From Daphnia carinata (Eukaryota; Arthropoda; Branchiopoda; Diplostraca; Daphniidae), in contig NC_081337.1 of the NCBI RefSeq assembly GCF_022539665.2, forward strand, positions 2,208,679 through 2,272,678: a stretch of 64,000 nucleotides of DNA. Reading direction: 5' to 3'. The notes beneath the pieces are model-generated. The model searched no databases. It was not told the origin of the DNA and saw only the letters and a list, made by a program, of their open reading frames with translations. Shown here one piece after another: positions 1 to 10,640 of the stretch; position 1 is the stretch's first letter; the number at the start of each line of letters is the position of its first letter. The translations under genes were made by a program, and so were the position numbers.

Positions 1-110
1 ATGGGACACATGGTGCGAACTATTTCAGAAAAGCGATGCAGCAGAGAAAAGCGCTTGGATGTAGCGTATGTTTGCTCATTACAACTACCAATAAATTCTG
101 CTCTGCGGTA
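1..110 (+). pseudogene. Dicer-like fragment D0 (start of DUF283 region)
   Basis: This is the 3' end of a Dicer-like unit cut off by the window edge. It matches the other units at 13,316, 32,122, 45,349 and 58,059 and encodes the WDTWCELFQKSDAA segment just before the DUF283 dimerisation domain. A base is missing in the AAG/AAA run near position 50, which shifts the frame. The unit stops at about 110, where it is joined straight to the middle of an M-module exon. About 300 bp present in the other units (for example 32,230-32,527) are absent. Confidence 0.75.
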
Positions 111-111
111 G

Positions 112-1087
112 TAGTATATTCCACCTGATTTTCAGCACGTTACACATTTTGGCTAAAGTATTTTGGTTTTTCCATAACACAAGTTTTGAATATTTAAGTA
201 GTGACGTTTTCTTTATATTCATCTTTTAGTTATCAATCGACTGCTCAATCCATGATGTCATCAACAACTTGAGTCGTATTATTGCTGATGTTGTTGGGCA
301 CGTTGTGAGAGCGTTGATGGCCCTAAAATGTCTGAGCAGCAAGCATCTGGACACAGCTACATTGGAACACTGGAACGCCTTACTATATAAATTCTATGAA
401 ATCGCGCAAACTGAAAAAAATATTCTCTATTTGGAAGCTGCTTTAATTGTATTCATCTTTAAAAGAGCCTTGATATCACAGGGACTAAATATTTCTTTCT
501 TTTTTTTTTTTTGATAATTTTAGAGCGCCCTCATAGATGTGTTGCGGTGCAAGATGAGATTGCTTGATCAAATTACAGATACGGATGATCTCGTGGCAGA
601 ACAAATGTGGAATGAGGGATCGGAAATCTACCATGTAACCAGTGACTTATTGGGATCAGCGGTACACCGGATAGGCCATTTTTCTCCGTCGCTTTGTCGG
701 CAAGTTCAGCGAGGCCGTTCAGATAAAGTTGGCAATTCGTGCAATGAGCTGTACTGGACTTTGAAGACACTTCATAAGCCTTTACTTCAATCGAAATGGC
801 GCTACAACCTTTACGAAGAACCACATTCAAAAGCAAAAACGACTGATTTCATGGATGTCTTCGATTATTCTGAACGGAACCATCTGCGGATGGCCAACAT
901 CACTTTTCGCGTGAGAAACTGGAAACAACGTCCAATGCACTTGCTTAAGAAAAAGGTGCCACAATGCCCTAGTGCGTCCTTCTCAAACTTTGCCGTTTTA
1001 GCCAGTTCCAAGTTCAAATGTATTTCAAAGTGTTATGTCGTCAACTCAACGTTGCTTTTCAACTGTCCGGTTCATTTGATTTTGTAA
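112..1087 (+). pseudogene. M0: exon remnant of an unidentified helical (HEAT/ARM-like) protein
   Basis: I do not recognise this family. Three consecutive exons can be read: a truncated one ending at 157, one at 230-481, and the last at 524-1,087, which ends in a stop. The encoded peptide is rich in amphipathic helices (for example RALMALKCLSSKHLDTATLE), which suggests an alpha-solenoid, but this is inference. Against the copy at 32,260-33,507, the middle exon lacks 9 bp, giving VVGHVVRAL. Its donor after CAG has changed from GT to GG, so normal splicing is unlikely. The first exon is missing because of the deletion at about 110. An antisense reading frame across the last exon is a shadow. Confidence 0.6.
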
Positions 1088-1359
1088 AATATGTGGAAAT
1101 TTAACATTCAACCAAGCTGTTATATAGGCATCAACAACAACAAAAATCACAAAATTTATAGGAGTTAACATGTCTTAAATGTATCTTGAAATGATAATGA
1201 TCTTTGTAAAACGATAGAAAATAATACAAATAACATTTGGGAATAATGCATTTAATGTAAACAAACAACCACTGTTGTTTACTTATCATTAAATATCCTT
1301 GCCATCAAATAACCGTACGTTGAGGAATAATTACATATAGGATCCACAGGGGAAAAAAT

Positions 1360-1555
1360 GGGTTCCCTCCTCGGGAACCCTACTTACCTTATGGGATGTT
1401 ACCTTAGTGGACTTACCTGTGTGGGTCTTATATAGCCTTCAATGTAATGTGGCTTGCGTATAGCAGGCATGACCCCAGGGGTATGGGGGACATTCACGGC
1501 TCAATACGCCGTGACACCTTCATTGGCCGTGGATGGCGCCACTAGTTCCATCCAC
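1360..1555 (-). other. Hairpin-rich element, candidate structured RNA (copy 1 of 5)
   Basis: The element contains four self-complementary stretches: GGGTTCCC/GGGAACCC (1,360-1,380), ACCCC/GGGGT (1,472-1,482), TCACGGC/GCCGTGA (1,494-1,514) and GTGGATGG/CCATCCAC (1,529-1,555). On the minus strand a TATAAAGG lies upstream, a TATATAAG lies in the middle, two AGGTAAGT motifs resemble 5' splice sites, and the last hairpin is followed by six T residues, as in a Pol III terminator. I cannot assign it to a known RNA family. It also occurs at 14,970, 33,776, 47,005 and 59,708, always behind an M module. Confidence 0.3.
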
Positions 1556-1699
1556 CCCAACGCTTGGTGTTACAGGCATCTCCTTTATACAGGTAGTTAT
1601 CACCCGTAATTTCGCTGCTGCACGTTGCCGCTTTTCAACCATTTTGTTGCTTTAAAATGAGCAATTAACTAAAAATCGATAAAACAAATAATGAACTAT

Positions 1700-1984
1700 A
1701 TTAACAACATGAATTTTTAATAGGAGAAAATATTTTTATTCTCTAAAGCTCAAGAAATATGTATAAAAGGGGTAAATTGTGTAACAGAAGGGGGTAACTT
1801 ATAAGGATATACACTTTGAAAGCTTCCTGGTTTATTTCAATCACACAATTCATGCGTTTAAGTTAAAACAGAACCGCAAAAAGCAAGAAATAAGAATAAA
1901 TGATAATAATAATACATAAAAATTAAATAAATAAATAAAAATTGCCCGATTTTTTCACTTAACTTTTCCTCGACGCACAACGGC
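1700..1984. repeat. AT-rich tail of the M module
   Basis: A/T-rich DNA with (AAAT)n stretches near 1,920-1,940, ending in CTCGACGCACAACGG. The same tail occurs at 15,340-15,590, 21,170-21,400, 34,130-34,400, 47,370-47,626 and 60,080-60,330. After it the copies continue either into the BTB-type pseudogene (as here) or into the X module, so this tail is a recurrent rearrangement boundary. No coding signal seen. Confidence 0.6.
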
Positions 1985-2840
1985 TGTGATATAGCTCTGA
2001 TTGGTGAATGCATCGCTGAAATGCCTCAATGTTGTTTTTTCGCCTCGGCTGGTCGTCTGGAAGTCCATCCACAAACGGAATGCCAATCCGCATCCCTCCC
2101 ATGGCCTACTGGTCATAACACGATAAGGTAACGAGCGTTGGCCCAGTGAAGTGTTTAACTGGAAATCGTTCGCTCTCCAAACTCCAGGTGCTAATTCAGG
2201 TAAAATTTGATTCTGCCCAACTAAAAAAAAAATTCAAGTGGATCGTAAATCAATTTGTTTTTTTGTCAGTAAATGTCTTCCCTGCGTCACTAAAACCAGA
2301 CGGATTGCGGCAAATCTCTTCTTTTCTCTTCTCGTGGGGTAGCTGTGGCATCGGTGTCCAATTCATCTTCCCCGATGCTGAATAATTTAGCCGTTTCTTG
2401 ACTCGATTTCTAAACAAATTCTCGTGACGCTTCCACAATAACGTTGTACTTCTTCGCCATCCAGGTGGCCGCTATGCTGTATGAGCTCGGCCGACGGCCG
2501 CGTAATTTGAACGCGTTGACGTAACAACGGAATCACGAACGCTCTCTGCCATCCGCCATCGGCAACAATAGAGACCCGGCCGCATCTGTTCAACTGTCAC
2601 CAGCTGCGAGACTTGCGATCCTATTTGAATGGAATTTCCAATTGTTCTTTGTTTTGTTTATTGGCCGTCTTTTCTTTCGTGGTTTTTTCAACTCGTAACG
2701 TGGCGACATGAAGCCTCGATTCAAATAGATACGTTTCCACTGCGGATCTACTGCAACACGACGTCTATCGAACGCTTGAAATGGTCAATGATGGTACACC
2801 GGACAATACCGCAACATCACTTTCTTTTCAGTGTTGATTG
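1985..2840 (-). pseudogene. Truncated relative of the BTB-type gene, lacking the BTB part
   Basis: On the minus strand, 1,985-2,200 matches the segment preceding the BTB domain at 7,688-7,987 (shared LGQRSLPYRVMTSRPWEGCG-type peptide). The match ends at NQSY, exactly where the BTB motif starts in the other copy. Positions 2,240-2,600 match the upstream exon at 8,097-8,320 (MAKKYNVIVEASREF-type peptide) but contain stops and frame changes. Further upstream to 2,840 a basic stretch (ELKKPRKKRRPINK) is readable, but I cannot name it. It reads as a broken duplicate; copies lie at 34,401 and 47,627. Confidence 0.45.
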
Positions 2841-4370
2841 TTGAAAAACCCAAATTTATTGACGTCGACGATGGTAATGAGAACTTTGATTAACGTTGAT
2901 GAAACTGTTGGCTGTAGAATACGGCATCACAAGTAAAACAAGTAGGACGAGTGACGAAATGCGTTAGATCAGACACTACTAACTCCTTAAGCCGTCAACA
3001 GGGCTTTGGTTTCCCTATAGCTTGGCTGTCCCTCTCTATTGTAACTAACGGTTGACGCATGTCCTGGAAAACTGTCTCACTTCCGAATGTTTCTTGTTGT
3101 GCCACGTTGTAATAATAAAAAATATCTGTACAAAAGAAATACTTCTCCGGATGAAATACGTCAAGGGCGTCAAGAGTAAAATCGATAGACAATGAGGATG
3201 CTAGTGAATCATGCTCCGTCTTATGATGGAGACAGTCCGCAGTCAGGGATATTGTGCATCACGTGTACTTTATCAATGGACAAGAATCGTGCTGGGTGGA
3301 TGACGGGCTTTTTTTTTTTCAATGGCAAGGGTAAAAAACAAAGGTGAACGCTCACGTAACGATTAATTGTCACGTTTCTTACTGAAAACGCGCGCAGTGT
3401 GTTAATTTTATTGGCAGGGCGTTGACAGGTAAGAATTTCGTGCGTAAACGTTTCGGACCAACGTCAATGGTCTTTGTGTAAATACATAGAGCACCAATTG
3501 AAATCAATGCGATGTTATATTTCGTTGAATCTCATTACGTTCACATGACAGCGGTTTAAATGGTGCCTATAGCTTCACAAGGACGACCAAGATTCAGCAT
3601 GGGGAGTTGTATTTACTTGAATGAGAATTAAAATGGATGCAGGGCCCTTATCTGTAATTAAAGACAAGGACGCTGGTCGATGTTTTGGGACATGTACAAA
3701 GAAGATGGAAATGATAATGGAAATGACCTGAATGCAGAGAACATCCTTTGAAGATTGATCCGCTTCTCACGGCCCTTTGCTAATTTGATTTACTAACACA
3801 CAGGATTCTCGTTCTGCTACTTTACAGCCAGCTCAACATATTGCCAATGTTCTTGCAAAACCGTCAGATTTTACTGAAAGTGCAGGATTTATAAAATGCT
3901 AATAGCATTCCAAAGAGTAGCCGAATTCTTCGAGTTAACGGGGAATTTGATGTAAACGCACAAACCTATTGACGCCGGTGAAAACTAGACGTTGATTTAC
4001 GCGTGCTTTGCGTAAATGAAAAAAAGTTTCGCGAACTTCTTAATGACATGCTAGTAACCTCCAGACCTGCCCCGATGACGATCATATTACTGTACTATAT
4101 GATGCCCATCGTGACATCAGCTGATAGTTCTTATCTCTCTATTCAGTTTTGCCTTGCAATGGTGGGCCAATCCCATATCAATGATTGACGTTTCGAGTGG
4201 TAATTCGAAAATTTTTAACGTTAAATATTTACTAAACCAGTCTTCTTTCAAAGATATATTATTGTTATCTTCAACATGAGACACTAATGCCATTAAACAC
4301 CCACAGACGGCTGTCCTTACCTATTTGCACGATGATTAAACGCAGCGATCGCGACATAGGTGGCGTGATC
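2841..4370. other. No recognisable gene
   Basis: About 1.5 kb with only short, unsupported reading frames (the longest about 65 codons) and no splice-consistent exon chain or known motif that I could find. The stretch is repeated almost base for base at 35,257-36,788. Confidence 0.5.
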
Positions 4371-4374
4371 ATCT

Positions 4375-4446
4375 GGGGTGGGCGGGATTCGAACATGGAA
4401 ATTCGACTTGAAATACCAGTGACATTATCATCAATGCACCAAGATC
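4375..4446 (-). repeat. tRNA-like relic (possible SINE head or tRNA pseudogene)
   Basis: On the minus strand the sequence carries a B-box/T-arm match, GTTCGAATCCCGCC (plus 4,381-4,394), and an A-box-like TGGTGCATTGA about 47 bp upstream. The spacing and the total of about 72 nt fit a tRNA. I cannot fold a convincing acceptor stem or name an anticodon, so it is a relic at best. The duplicated copy is near 36,793-36,864. Confidence 0.35.
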
Positions 4447-4449
4447 TTG

Positions 4450-5198
4450 TATGTTAAACGTATCTGTCTTTGACAGATGCAGGTTTCAATTTTTGTTGAT
4501 ACGTTTGTTCCTACACTGCGAACGTCTTCGTCAAATGTCCTTCCCAAATAGCAACAACAAAGCGTGTCTGGTTCAACCAACACGCTGCACGTTTGTTCCA
4601 TTAACGTGAAATCGGTTTGAACTTTTCGTTTTCCGCCTCTAGATTCGAATAAGATCCTCATCTATAGGGTAGGCGATGGTAAGGTCACCTAGTCCTGGTA
4701 TAATGGAAGCTGAAGTGCCAATTTCCAGTGGCACCTTCACATTTTCTAAGCCGGGAGTATAACGAAAAAAATAAGGAAATGGGACAACTCGCATCGATTG
4801 TCGGTCAAAATATGAATGTCATTCGATCTTTTCCATTTAGTAATTCAAATGTAAAAAGCCATTCAAATAAAAAGGCACACAGTTAAATTTGTCGAGCATA
4901 GGTGCCTTTCATTCATTCAGCACAGTCATGCCGCTCTGTCAATTTTAGTTTAGTTACTGATATTGTAATGGGCTATTTTTATATAGTTTTAGATGGCAAT
5001 GGCTTTACCGGTCAGAGATGGATCCAGTCAGTGTCCGACAACAAACAAAAGGGACATCCAGGAAAATAACAAGTATTTCTTAATCAAAAACCTTTTGGCT
5101 GTAAAATGCAAGCAATGTTTATTGTTGTTACTACCCAAACCACAAAAGTTAAATTCATTAAAAACAAAATTAAAATAAAGCCTTGGATAGTTGTTTTT
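4450..5198. other. No recognisable gene
   Basis: Short frames of 61-76 codons exist on both strands but show no motif, splice context or similarity to the other features. Copied at 36,868-37,616. Confidence 0.4.
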
Positions 5199-5778
5199 CT
5201 TGAAGCACCTTTTTCCTTCCGCAGAATAAAGAAAAATAGAAAAAAAATAGAAAATTTTTCCGTTGATTCAACATGTTGCGATACAATGCGAAGTTAACTT
5301 ACAAGGAAAAGGAACAATAAATACACTTACACTTGTAGCACTTGCACATAAAATTCCTAATGATACATAGATGCACGTTGCATAAGCAGAATTTCATTTT
5401 TTAAAAACTGAATGGTAATAAAGCCTTGCCTTTGTTAATGTATAACTAGTAACTAAGAGATAAGTGGTAAAAACTGAAAAATGAAAGGTATAAGACAGGG
5501 TTCTTTAAGCCTTATTAATCTGTCAATAAGAAGTTCCATAAGGCCTTTGCCAAAGTAAAAAGACGCGTCATATAGGCGTATCTTTAAACATAAACCTGAT
5601 TCACAAGGCCACGCTTCTTTTGTACAAACGTCGCACAATGGAAAAGAAACTACGAATAAACGACTGCGATAAACGAACGACTGCGATAAACGAATAAATA
5701 TGATAGATGAAATACCAATAGGCGCATCAAAAACTGACATCCACTTTCACTATTCAGCCCTTTAAAATGCATGGCTAA
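5199..5778. repeat. 3' flank of the tyrosine-rich gene (duplicated block)
   Basis: This block lies immediately downstream of the tyrosine-rich pseudogene on the minus strand. A diverged copy is at 9,022-9,601, an inverted one at about 27,870-28,390, and near-identical ones at 37,617-38,196 and 41,434-42,013. A minus-strand frame of 95 codons here and 74 codons in the diverged copy keeps a similar peptide, but with no recognisable motif. I treat it as non-coding flank that was duplicated with the gene. Confidence 0.6.
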
Positions 5779-6609
5779 TTAATAGTATTGCGGTGGTGCT
5801 TCAATGTAATAGCTCGCGACAGAATAATATTTTGGAGCATCAATGTAGTAGCTAGTAGCAGAATACCTAACGGTGTAGCATTCGGGCGTCTTTGCGGTGT
5901 AATACTGCGGGCCTTCCTTTTGGTAGTAGATTGGGGCCGAGTAGTCCTTTTGGAGGTTCAGTATAGCAAACAGGGGCAGCGTATATAGTGGTATTGGCTC
6001 AGCTTTCATGGTGTAGTTCTCCGGAGCTTTAATTGTGTAGTCTTTTAGCAGCCTTCGTTGTTTAGTATTGTGCAGCCTCTGTGTAGTAAGACGGAGCAGC
6101 ATAAGTTGTGGTATAGTAGCCAGGTTACAAGTAGCATGAAGAAACAGCCGTGGTGTACCAACTTGGGGCAGCGTAGTGTTTCTGGGCTTCAGTGTTGCAG
6201 CTCGGTTTATCGTAATTCGTTGTGTAGTACTCCGGGTGACTTCGTTGTATAGTATTTGGGAGCATCCGTGTATTAGCTTGGAGTAGTGTATGTTGTGGTG
6301 CAATAAACTAGAGCCTCTTTGTAATAACTTGGAGTCCAGTAGTACTTGGAGGCTACGGTGCAGCACACTGGAGCAGCATATTAGGTGGTGGTGTATAAAT
6401 ATTCCAGATTTTGGACGTGTAGTACTTGGAGGGGGAGGGGGGTGTTCGGTGCGGTAGCTAAAGCCAGTCTATGTGGTCGTGTAATACTTGGTCTTCTTCG
6501 TTGTGTAAGACTCAGGAGCCTTGGTGGTGTAGTATCCAAAAGATGCCGAGCCCATCGGTACACCCATGGACTCTCCAGCCATCAGAGATACAACAGCCAA
6601 CGGCAGCAT
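5779..6609 (-). pseudogene. Tyrosine-rich secreted (cuticle-type) protein pseudogene
   Basis: Reading from the ATG at 6,609, the product starts with a hydrophobic leader (MLPLAVVSLMAGESMG) and then the low-complexity pattern YYTTKAPESYTTKKTKYYTTT. The same pattern closes the gene (SYYIDAPKYYSVASYYIEAPPQYY, ending at the stop at 5,779-5,781). In between, tyrosine/alanine/proline repeats are readable only by changing frame several times and passing stops, for example after 6,470 and around 6,250 and 6,060. Repeats of this YYTTKAPE type occur in secreted extracellular-matrix proteins of water fleas; that link is recollection. Several frameshifts make a functional product unlikely. Copy at 38,197-39,024. 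Confidence 0.7.
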
Positions 6610-6619
6610 TGTGGCGTGG

Positions 6620-7687
6620 TTAACAAATTGAAAACGAATGCGTTTTAACAAATGAATCAAACAGAGCGCGTTATCAAAATGATGATAAGATATATGTCCT
6701 ATAATGACAACGCGATGTCGAGGCTGGAAGTGCAAGGTTAACAATAAATGCCAAAAATGAATAATGACGATCCCAGATTGGCTTCAACTTATTTTTTTCC
6801 TCACAACTGCAATAACACCCAGCCAACGCATGAATCCATTAGTACCAATATCGATCGCAAGGTGATGTGGAGGATTTTTGCATATCATTAACGGTGCGTG
6901 ATGCCACAGCCTAATTCGTGCGCTCCGTCGGATAAGGCTGACCGTGCGAATTTTTTGCAACAATAGCTATCATGAGCCATTTGCATTATCGTAGCAAATT
7001 TCAGATTTCTCAATCAAATGTTTTATAGAATCTTTCAATGTTTCAACAGTTTTACCATGCTGATTATGGCTATCGGCCAAAATGTGCATGTAAATAATGC
7101 GGTGTAAATATAAATGCAATCAACGTAAAAAAACACCTTTAATTTCTACAAAATTTTGCACGGGTTTACACGTTTTGCTTTTATAGATGGTCATTCAAAT
7201 ATTTATCGTAACGGGCTTGTGGACTGTCGGTTAGAATAGACGTCGCTTATGGAAGCGCACGCTACTCTTACTCTCTTGGATCGGTGGACTTTCTGTTAGA
7301 GACAACCTTTCCGGTACGTGAAACCTCCGGCTCTCCAGCCTACTATTCTAGGGGCGTTTCCCTCATGAACTGAAGAGGACGAATCATTTTATTGTTAGTA
7401 GATATTGTCTTCCGTATTGAAAAGCACGTTTTATTTAAATTATTTCAGCCTGTATCATTTGCGTATATCCTGCCCCCACTAATTTTACATGCTATTATAC
7501 TTCATAACTTTCCAACACGTAATTGATTACATAATTTGACACGTTACTTTGATTAGTGACTGATGTCCATGATTTATTTAAATAAAAAATAAAACTATTT
7601 ATGAAGTTCAACTTACCCAAAAGAGTGGGATTGGTCGTTAGATCCGTATAATCCACCGTTTAGGTGGACACAACATGGTATACCAAG
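6620..7687. other. No recognisable gene
   Basis: Upstream region of the tyrosine-rich pseudogene. I found no clear TATA/initiator pair for it. A stretch at 7,610-7,650 (minus strand, CCAATCCCACTCTTTTGG followed by a GTAAGT donor) matches the secreted-gene 5' exon fragments at 20,932-20,960 and 62,500-62,545. Otherwise nothing is supported. Confidence 0.4.
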
Positions 7688-8474
7688 TCATTTGCATAGG
7701 ATTATTTCAGGTGGCCGAACAAATGAGAAGACGGAACTTCGAGCTGATAGGACAGCGACGTGGGTTCCTATCGTCTCAGATCCGGGATCATACTGAACAT
7801 CACAGTAGCTCTGATTGGTGGAAGCTTTGCTGAAATGCCTCAATGCTGTTCTTCCGCCTCGGCTGGTCGTCTGGAAGTCCATCCTCAAACGGAATGTCAA
7901 TCCGCATCCCGCCCATTGCCTACCAGTCATAACCTGATAAGGTAACGAACGTTGGCCCACTGAAGTGTTGAACTGGAAATCGTTCATTCTCCAAACACTA
8001 GGTGCTAACTTAGGTAACAGTTGATTCTACGCACCTAAAAAAACAATTCAAGTGAATTTAAATCAATTTTTTTAAATTAGTAAATGTCTTAGCTCTTTAA
8101 CTGAAACCAGACGGATTGCGCAAATCTCTTCTTTTCTCTTCTAGTGTGGTAGCTGTGGTATTGGTGTCCAATTCATCTTCTCCGATGCTGAATAATTTAG
8201 CCGTTTCGTGACTCGATTTCTGAACAAATTCTCGTGACACTTCCACAATAACGTTGTACTTCTTCGCCATCCAGGTGGCCGTGATGCTGTGCGAGCTCGG
8301 CCGACGGCCGCGTAATTTGATTTGTTTTTTATTCTTTGCGTTGGTAACTATCAATAAAATTTGAAAGATAGTGATTTTGACAAATATGTTGACATTATCA
8401 TATAGAAAAAATTTTACTGCTGCTTTTGGTATTCTATTTAAGTCAATAATGGTGTTGACCGTAAAGGCGAGCAA
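7688..8474 (-). pseudogene. BTB/POZ-type (SPOP-like) protein fragment
   Basis: The frame 7,987-7,688 ends with CDVQY followed by GTHVAVLSARSSVFSFV. This fits the start of a BTB domain (the D-V-x-F strand, then H-x-A-V-L-A-A-R-S-x-V-F). BTB domains mediate dimerisation and often recruit substrates to CUL3 ubiquitin ligases. Only the first 30 or so BTB residues remain before the frame runs into unrelated sequence and stops. Upstream (8,474-8,097) a second open stretch of 125 codons carries KYNVIVEVSREFVQKSSHE and an acidic tail, which I cannot assign. An acceptor-like T-run/AG lies near 8,036. The partial domain, broken layout and duplicated truncated relatives (1,985; 34,401; 47,627) argue for a pseudogene. 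Copy at 40,100-40,886. Confidence 0.5.
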
Positions 8475-9021
8475 ATATTCGTAATTTGGTGTTCATAATG
8501 GCTTCAAAATTCCCTGCATGACAAATGTTATTCTTTATGGTATTCTTGAAACATTACAGAATACACTTTAAATAATAAACTAACACTGAATGGAATGTAG
8601 TAGGTTTCTCCATTTGCTTGTCATGAAAACCTTTTCAAAACTACTTTGATCAAGTATTTGACTGTGTCGAGTATTGACCTTTTTCATGTGGGCTAGGTTT
8701 ATCTTACTTTAGTCAAGTTGCGTCGATGCGGCCGTGAGCGTTCGGGGACTTAAGCCACTACATAATCGGTGTTTGAATTTTGTTTGTTAATTGTTTTTCA
8801 CACTGCTGTGTTTCTTTAATATTTTAAAATAGAAATTTTCTTGATTCCTTTTTGCATGTTGATAAACATTCGCTAGGAATCATGTTTATCGTAACACACT
8901 TCCAAGTGAATACAAAGGGCTACTCAAACAATTCAAACAAGGCGCAAGTCTCTCTAGTGCTTCCATCAGCCGAACGTCTTTTGCAATGGCTTATTTTGGG
9001 GACTCTCTTCCGAACCTTTCA
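8475..9021. other. No recognisable gene
   Basis: AT-rich spacer between the BTB-type pseudogene and the duplicated tyrosine-rich flank. Nothing supported on either strand. Copied at 40,887-41,433. Confidence 0.4.
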
Positions 9022-9645
9022 ATCTCGAAGCACTTTTTTCCTTCCGCAGAATAAAGAAATATTGAAAAAAACTGAAAATTGTCCGTTATTCAACAGGTTA
9101 TAATACAATGCGAAGTTAACTTACAAGGAAGGAACAATAAATACACTTACACTTGTAGCACTTGCACATAAAATTCCTAATGATACATAAATGCACGTTG
9201 CATTGCAGAATTTCATTTTAAAAACTCAAATGTAATAAAGCCTTGCCTTTGTTAATGTATAACTAGTGACTAAGAGATAAGTGTTAAAAACTGGAAAATG
9301 AAAGGTATAAGACAGGATTCTTTAAGCCTTATTAATCTGCCAATAAGAATTTCCATAAGGCCTTTGCTAAAGTGAAAAGATGCGTCATATAGGCGTAGCT
9401 TTGAACATAAACCCGATTCACCAAGCCACGCTTCTTTTGTACACACGTCGTACAATGGAAAAGAAACTGAATTGCGAATGGTTAACGTGGACATATTTCA
9501 ATTTGGGAACGACTGCGATAAACGAATAAATATGATAGATGAAATAACAATAGGCGTATCAAAAGCTGACATCAAATTTCACCATTCAGCTTTAAAATGC
9601 ATGGCTAACTAATAGTATTTCGGTGGTGCTTCAATGTAGTAGCAC
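9022..9645 (-). pseudogene. Truncated second tyrosine-rich gene: last codons and 3' flank
   Basis: This is a diverged copy of 5,199-5,825. Only the final codons (YYIEAPPKYY then stop, 9,645-9,611) survive. Directly upstream of them the sequence changes to CACGGGCCATGCCCC, the edge of the fold-back element. The rest of the gene is gone, replaced by that element and the Dicer leader. The same truncation is at 42,013-42,057. Confidence 0.65.
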
Positions 9646-9821
9646 GGGCCATGCCCCTGCTCCTTTTTGGCCCGTAGGCCGAGGCGGAAGTTAGAAAAAA
9701 AAAACTAAAAAACTATGTGACTTGATCACTAGTTTCTCAGTGATCTTAGTGATCAACTTCCTCAGTTCATCACTAGTTCCTCAAGTGATCAAGTCACATA
9801 GTTTTTTTTTCTTACCTTTCT
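9646..9821. mobile_element. Fold-back/MITE-like element
   Basis: Two 21-bp arms, AAAACTATGTGACTTGATCAC at 9,709-9,729 and its reverse complement at 9,785-9,805, surround about 55 bp with further GTGATC/CTAGT repeats. A G/C-rich head (TTTTTGGCCCGTAGGCCGAG) precedes them. The same element sits at 28,420-28,580 and 42,058-42,233, each time directly before a Dicer leader. No transposase is encoded; non-autonomous status is inferred. Confidence 0.6.
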
Positions 9822-10640
9822 TTAAGACCAATCCTGTCCGGACGTTAGCACCAATCTTGTAGAATGCGGTCCCAGCATTGGAGGAATGTCCGTGGTTTGG
9901 AGATCCGTGTGGTAGGTGCATGCTGACGTAATCTTATTACGTCGGGGTACCCATTGAGCGGCGCACGAAACGCGGTCTACCGACAACCCCAGTGCTACTG
10001 AATTTTTTTTGTAACACCACATGCACATGCTACCACTCCAACCACTGACCGCACCAATCCATCTCCGCCTCCATTTCCGCCATTCCCATACCTGCAATTA
10101 GATAAGCATTCATTAGTAACAGTTATACACGCAGTAACGGCGCTAGCGAACCAACACCGTTACCAATTACAAATTGTTTTATCAAGTGTTTTATACTGTA
10201 CCATATCACTTGTAAAACGGCTGCAGCTCTTTATGGCCTAATCTGACGTTTAATGTTCAATTTAGTAAACAAAATAAACTCAATTGGCAATTTTAACAAA
10301 TGAACTGTATTCTAACTTCTTTTAGTATCTTTTGAATAGAATTCTTTTAAGCTAGAAAAACAATTACACGCGAAAAAAACCACATAAAAAAAATCGTATG
10401 CTCTAATCACGGATCGTGAATGGAAAGTGTCCCGCCGGAAGACCGGGAAGCTTCTGCTCGGTCGTCACTAGGTGGCGCGTGACTAGCACGCTTAACTAAA
10501 CCTTTTCATTCATTTCTTCCTTTGTTGCGGTCTCCATTTTCTGCATTTTAGCTTCGTTGCGGGTTTCCATTTCCACAGATTAGAATTTCCTTAAGATGAC
10601 CTGGGATTAGAATTTCCTTAAGGTGACCTAGGTAAGGCAG
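9822..10640. repeat. Leader module L1 (5' region of the Dicer unit)
   Basis: This sequence precedes D1 and recurs before D3 (28,585), D4 (42,234), D5 (inverted, 50,560-51,400) and D6 (54,860), in diverged form at 23,700-24,060, and inverted at 62,010-62,375. Its minus strand has a TATAAAA (plus 10,189-10,195). Downstream of that on the same strand is a CTAATTGCAG acceptor-like site followed by a glycine-rich frame (YGNGGNGGGDG), open in some copies but without a recognisable product. Two copies of a 27-bp repeat (GATTAGAATTTCCTTAAG...) lie at 10,578-10,632. A promoter role is inferred. Confidence 0.5.

Noticed and set aside
1360-1440. A confirmed spliced-leader RNA gene
   Set aside because: The donor-like AGGTAAGT motifs and hairpin are suggestive, but there is no clear Sm site between hairpins, and I know of no confirmed spliced leader in water fleas. 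Kept only as a hypothesis in the findings.
5779-6366. 195-codon frame as an intact tyrosine-rich protein
   Set aside because: Only its C-terminal part has the YY/AP pattern. The N-terminal half is in the wrong frame, and the real start lies at 6,609 beyond several frame changes.
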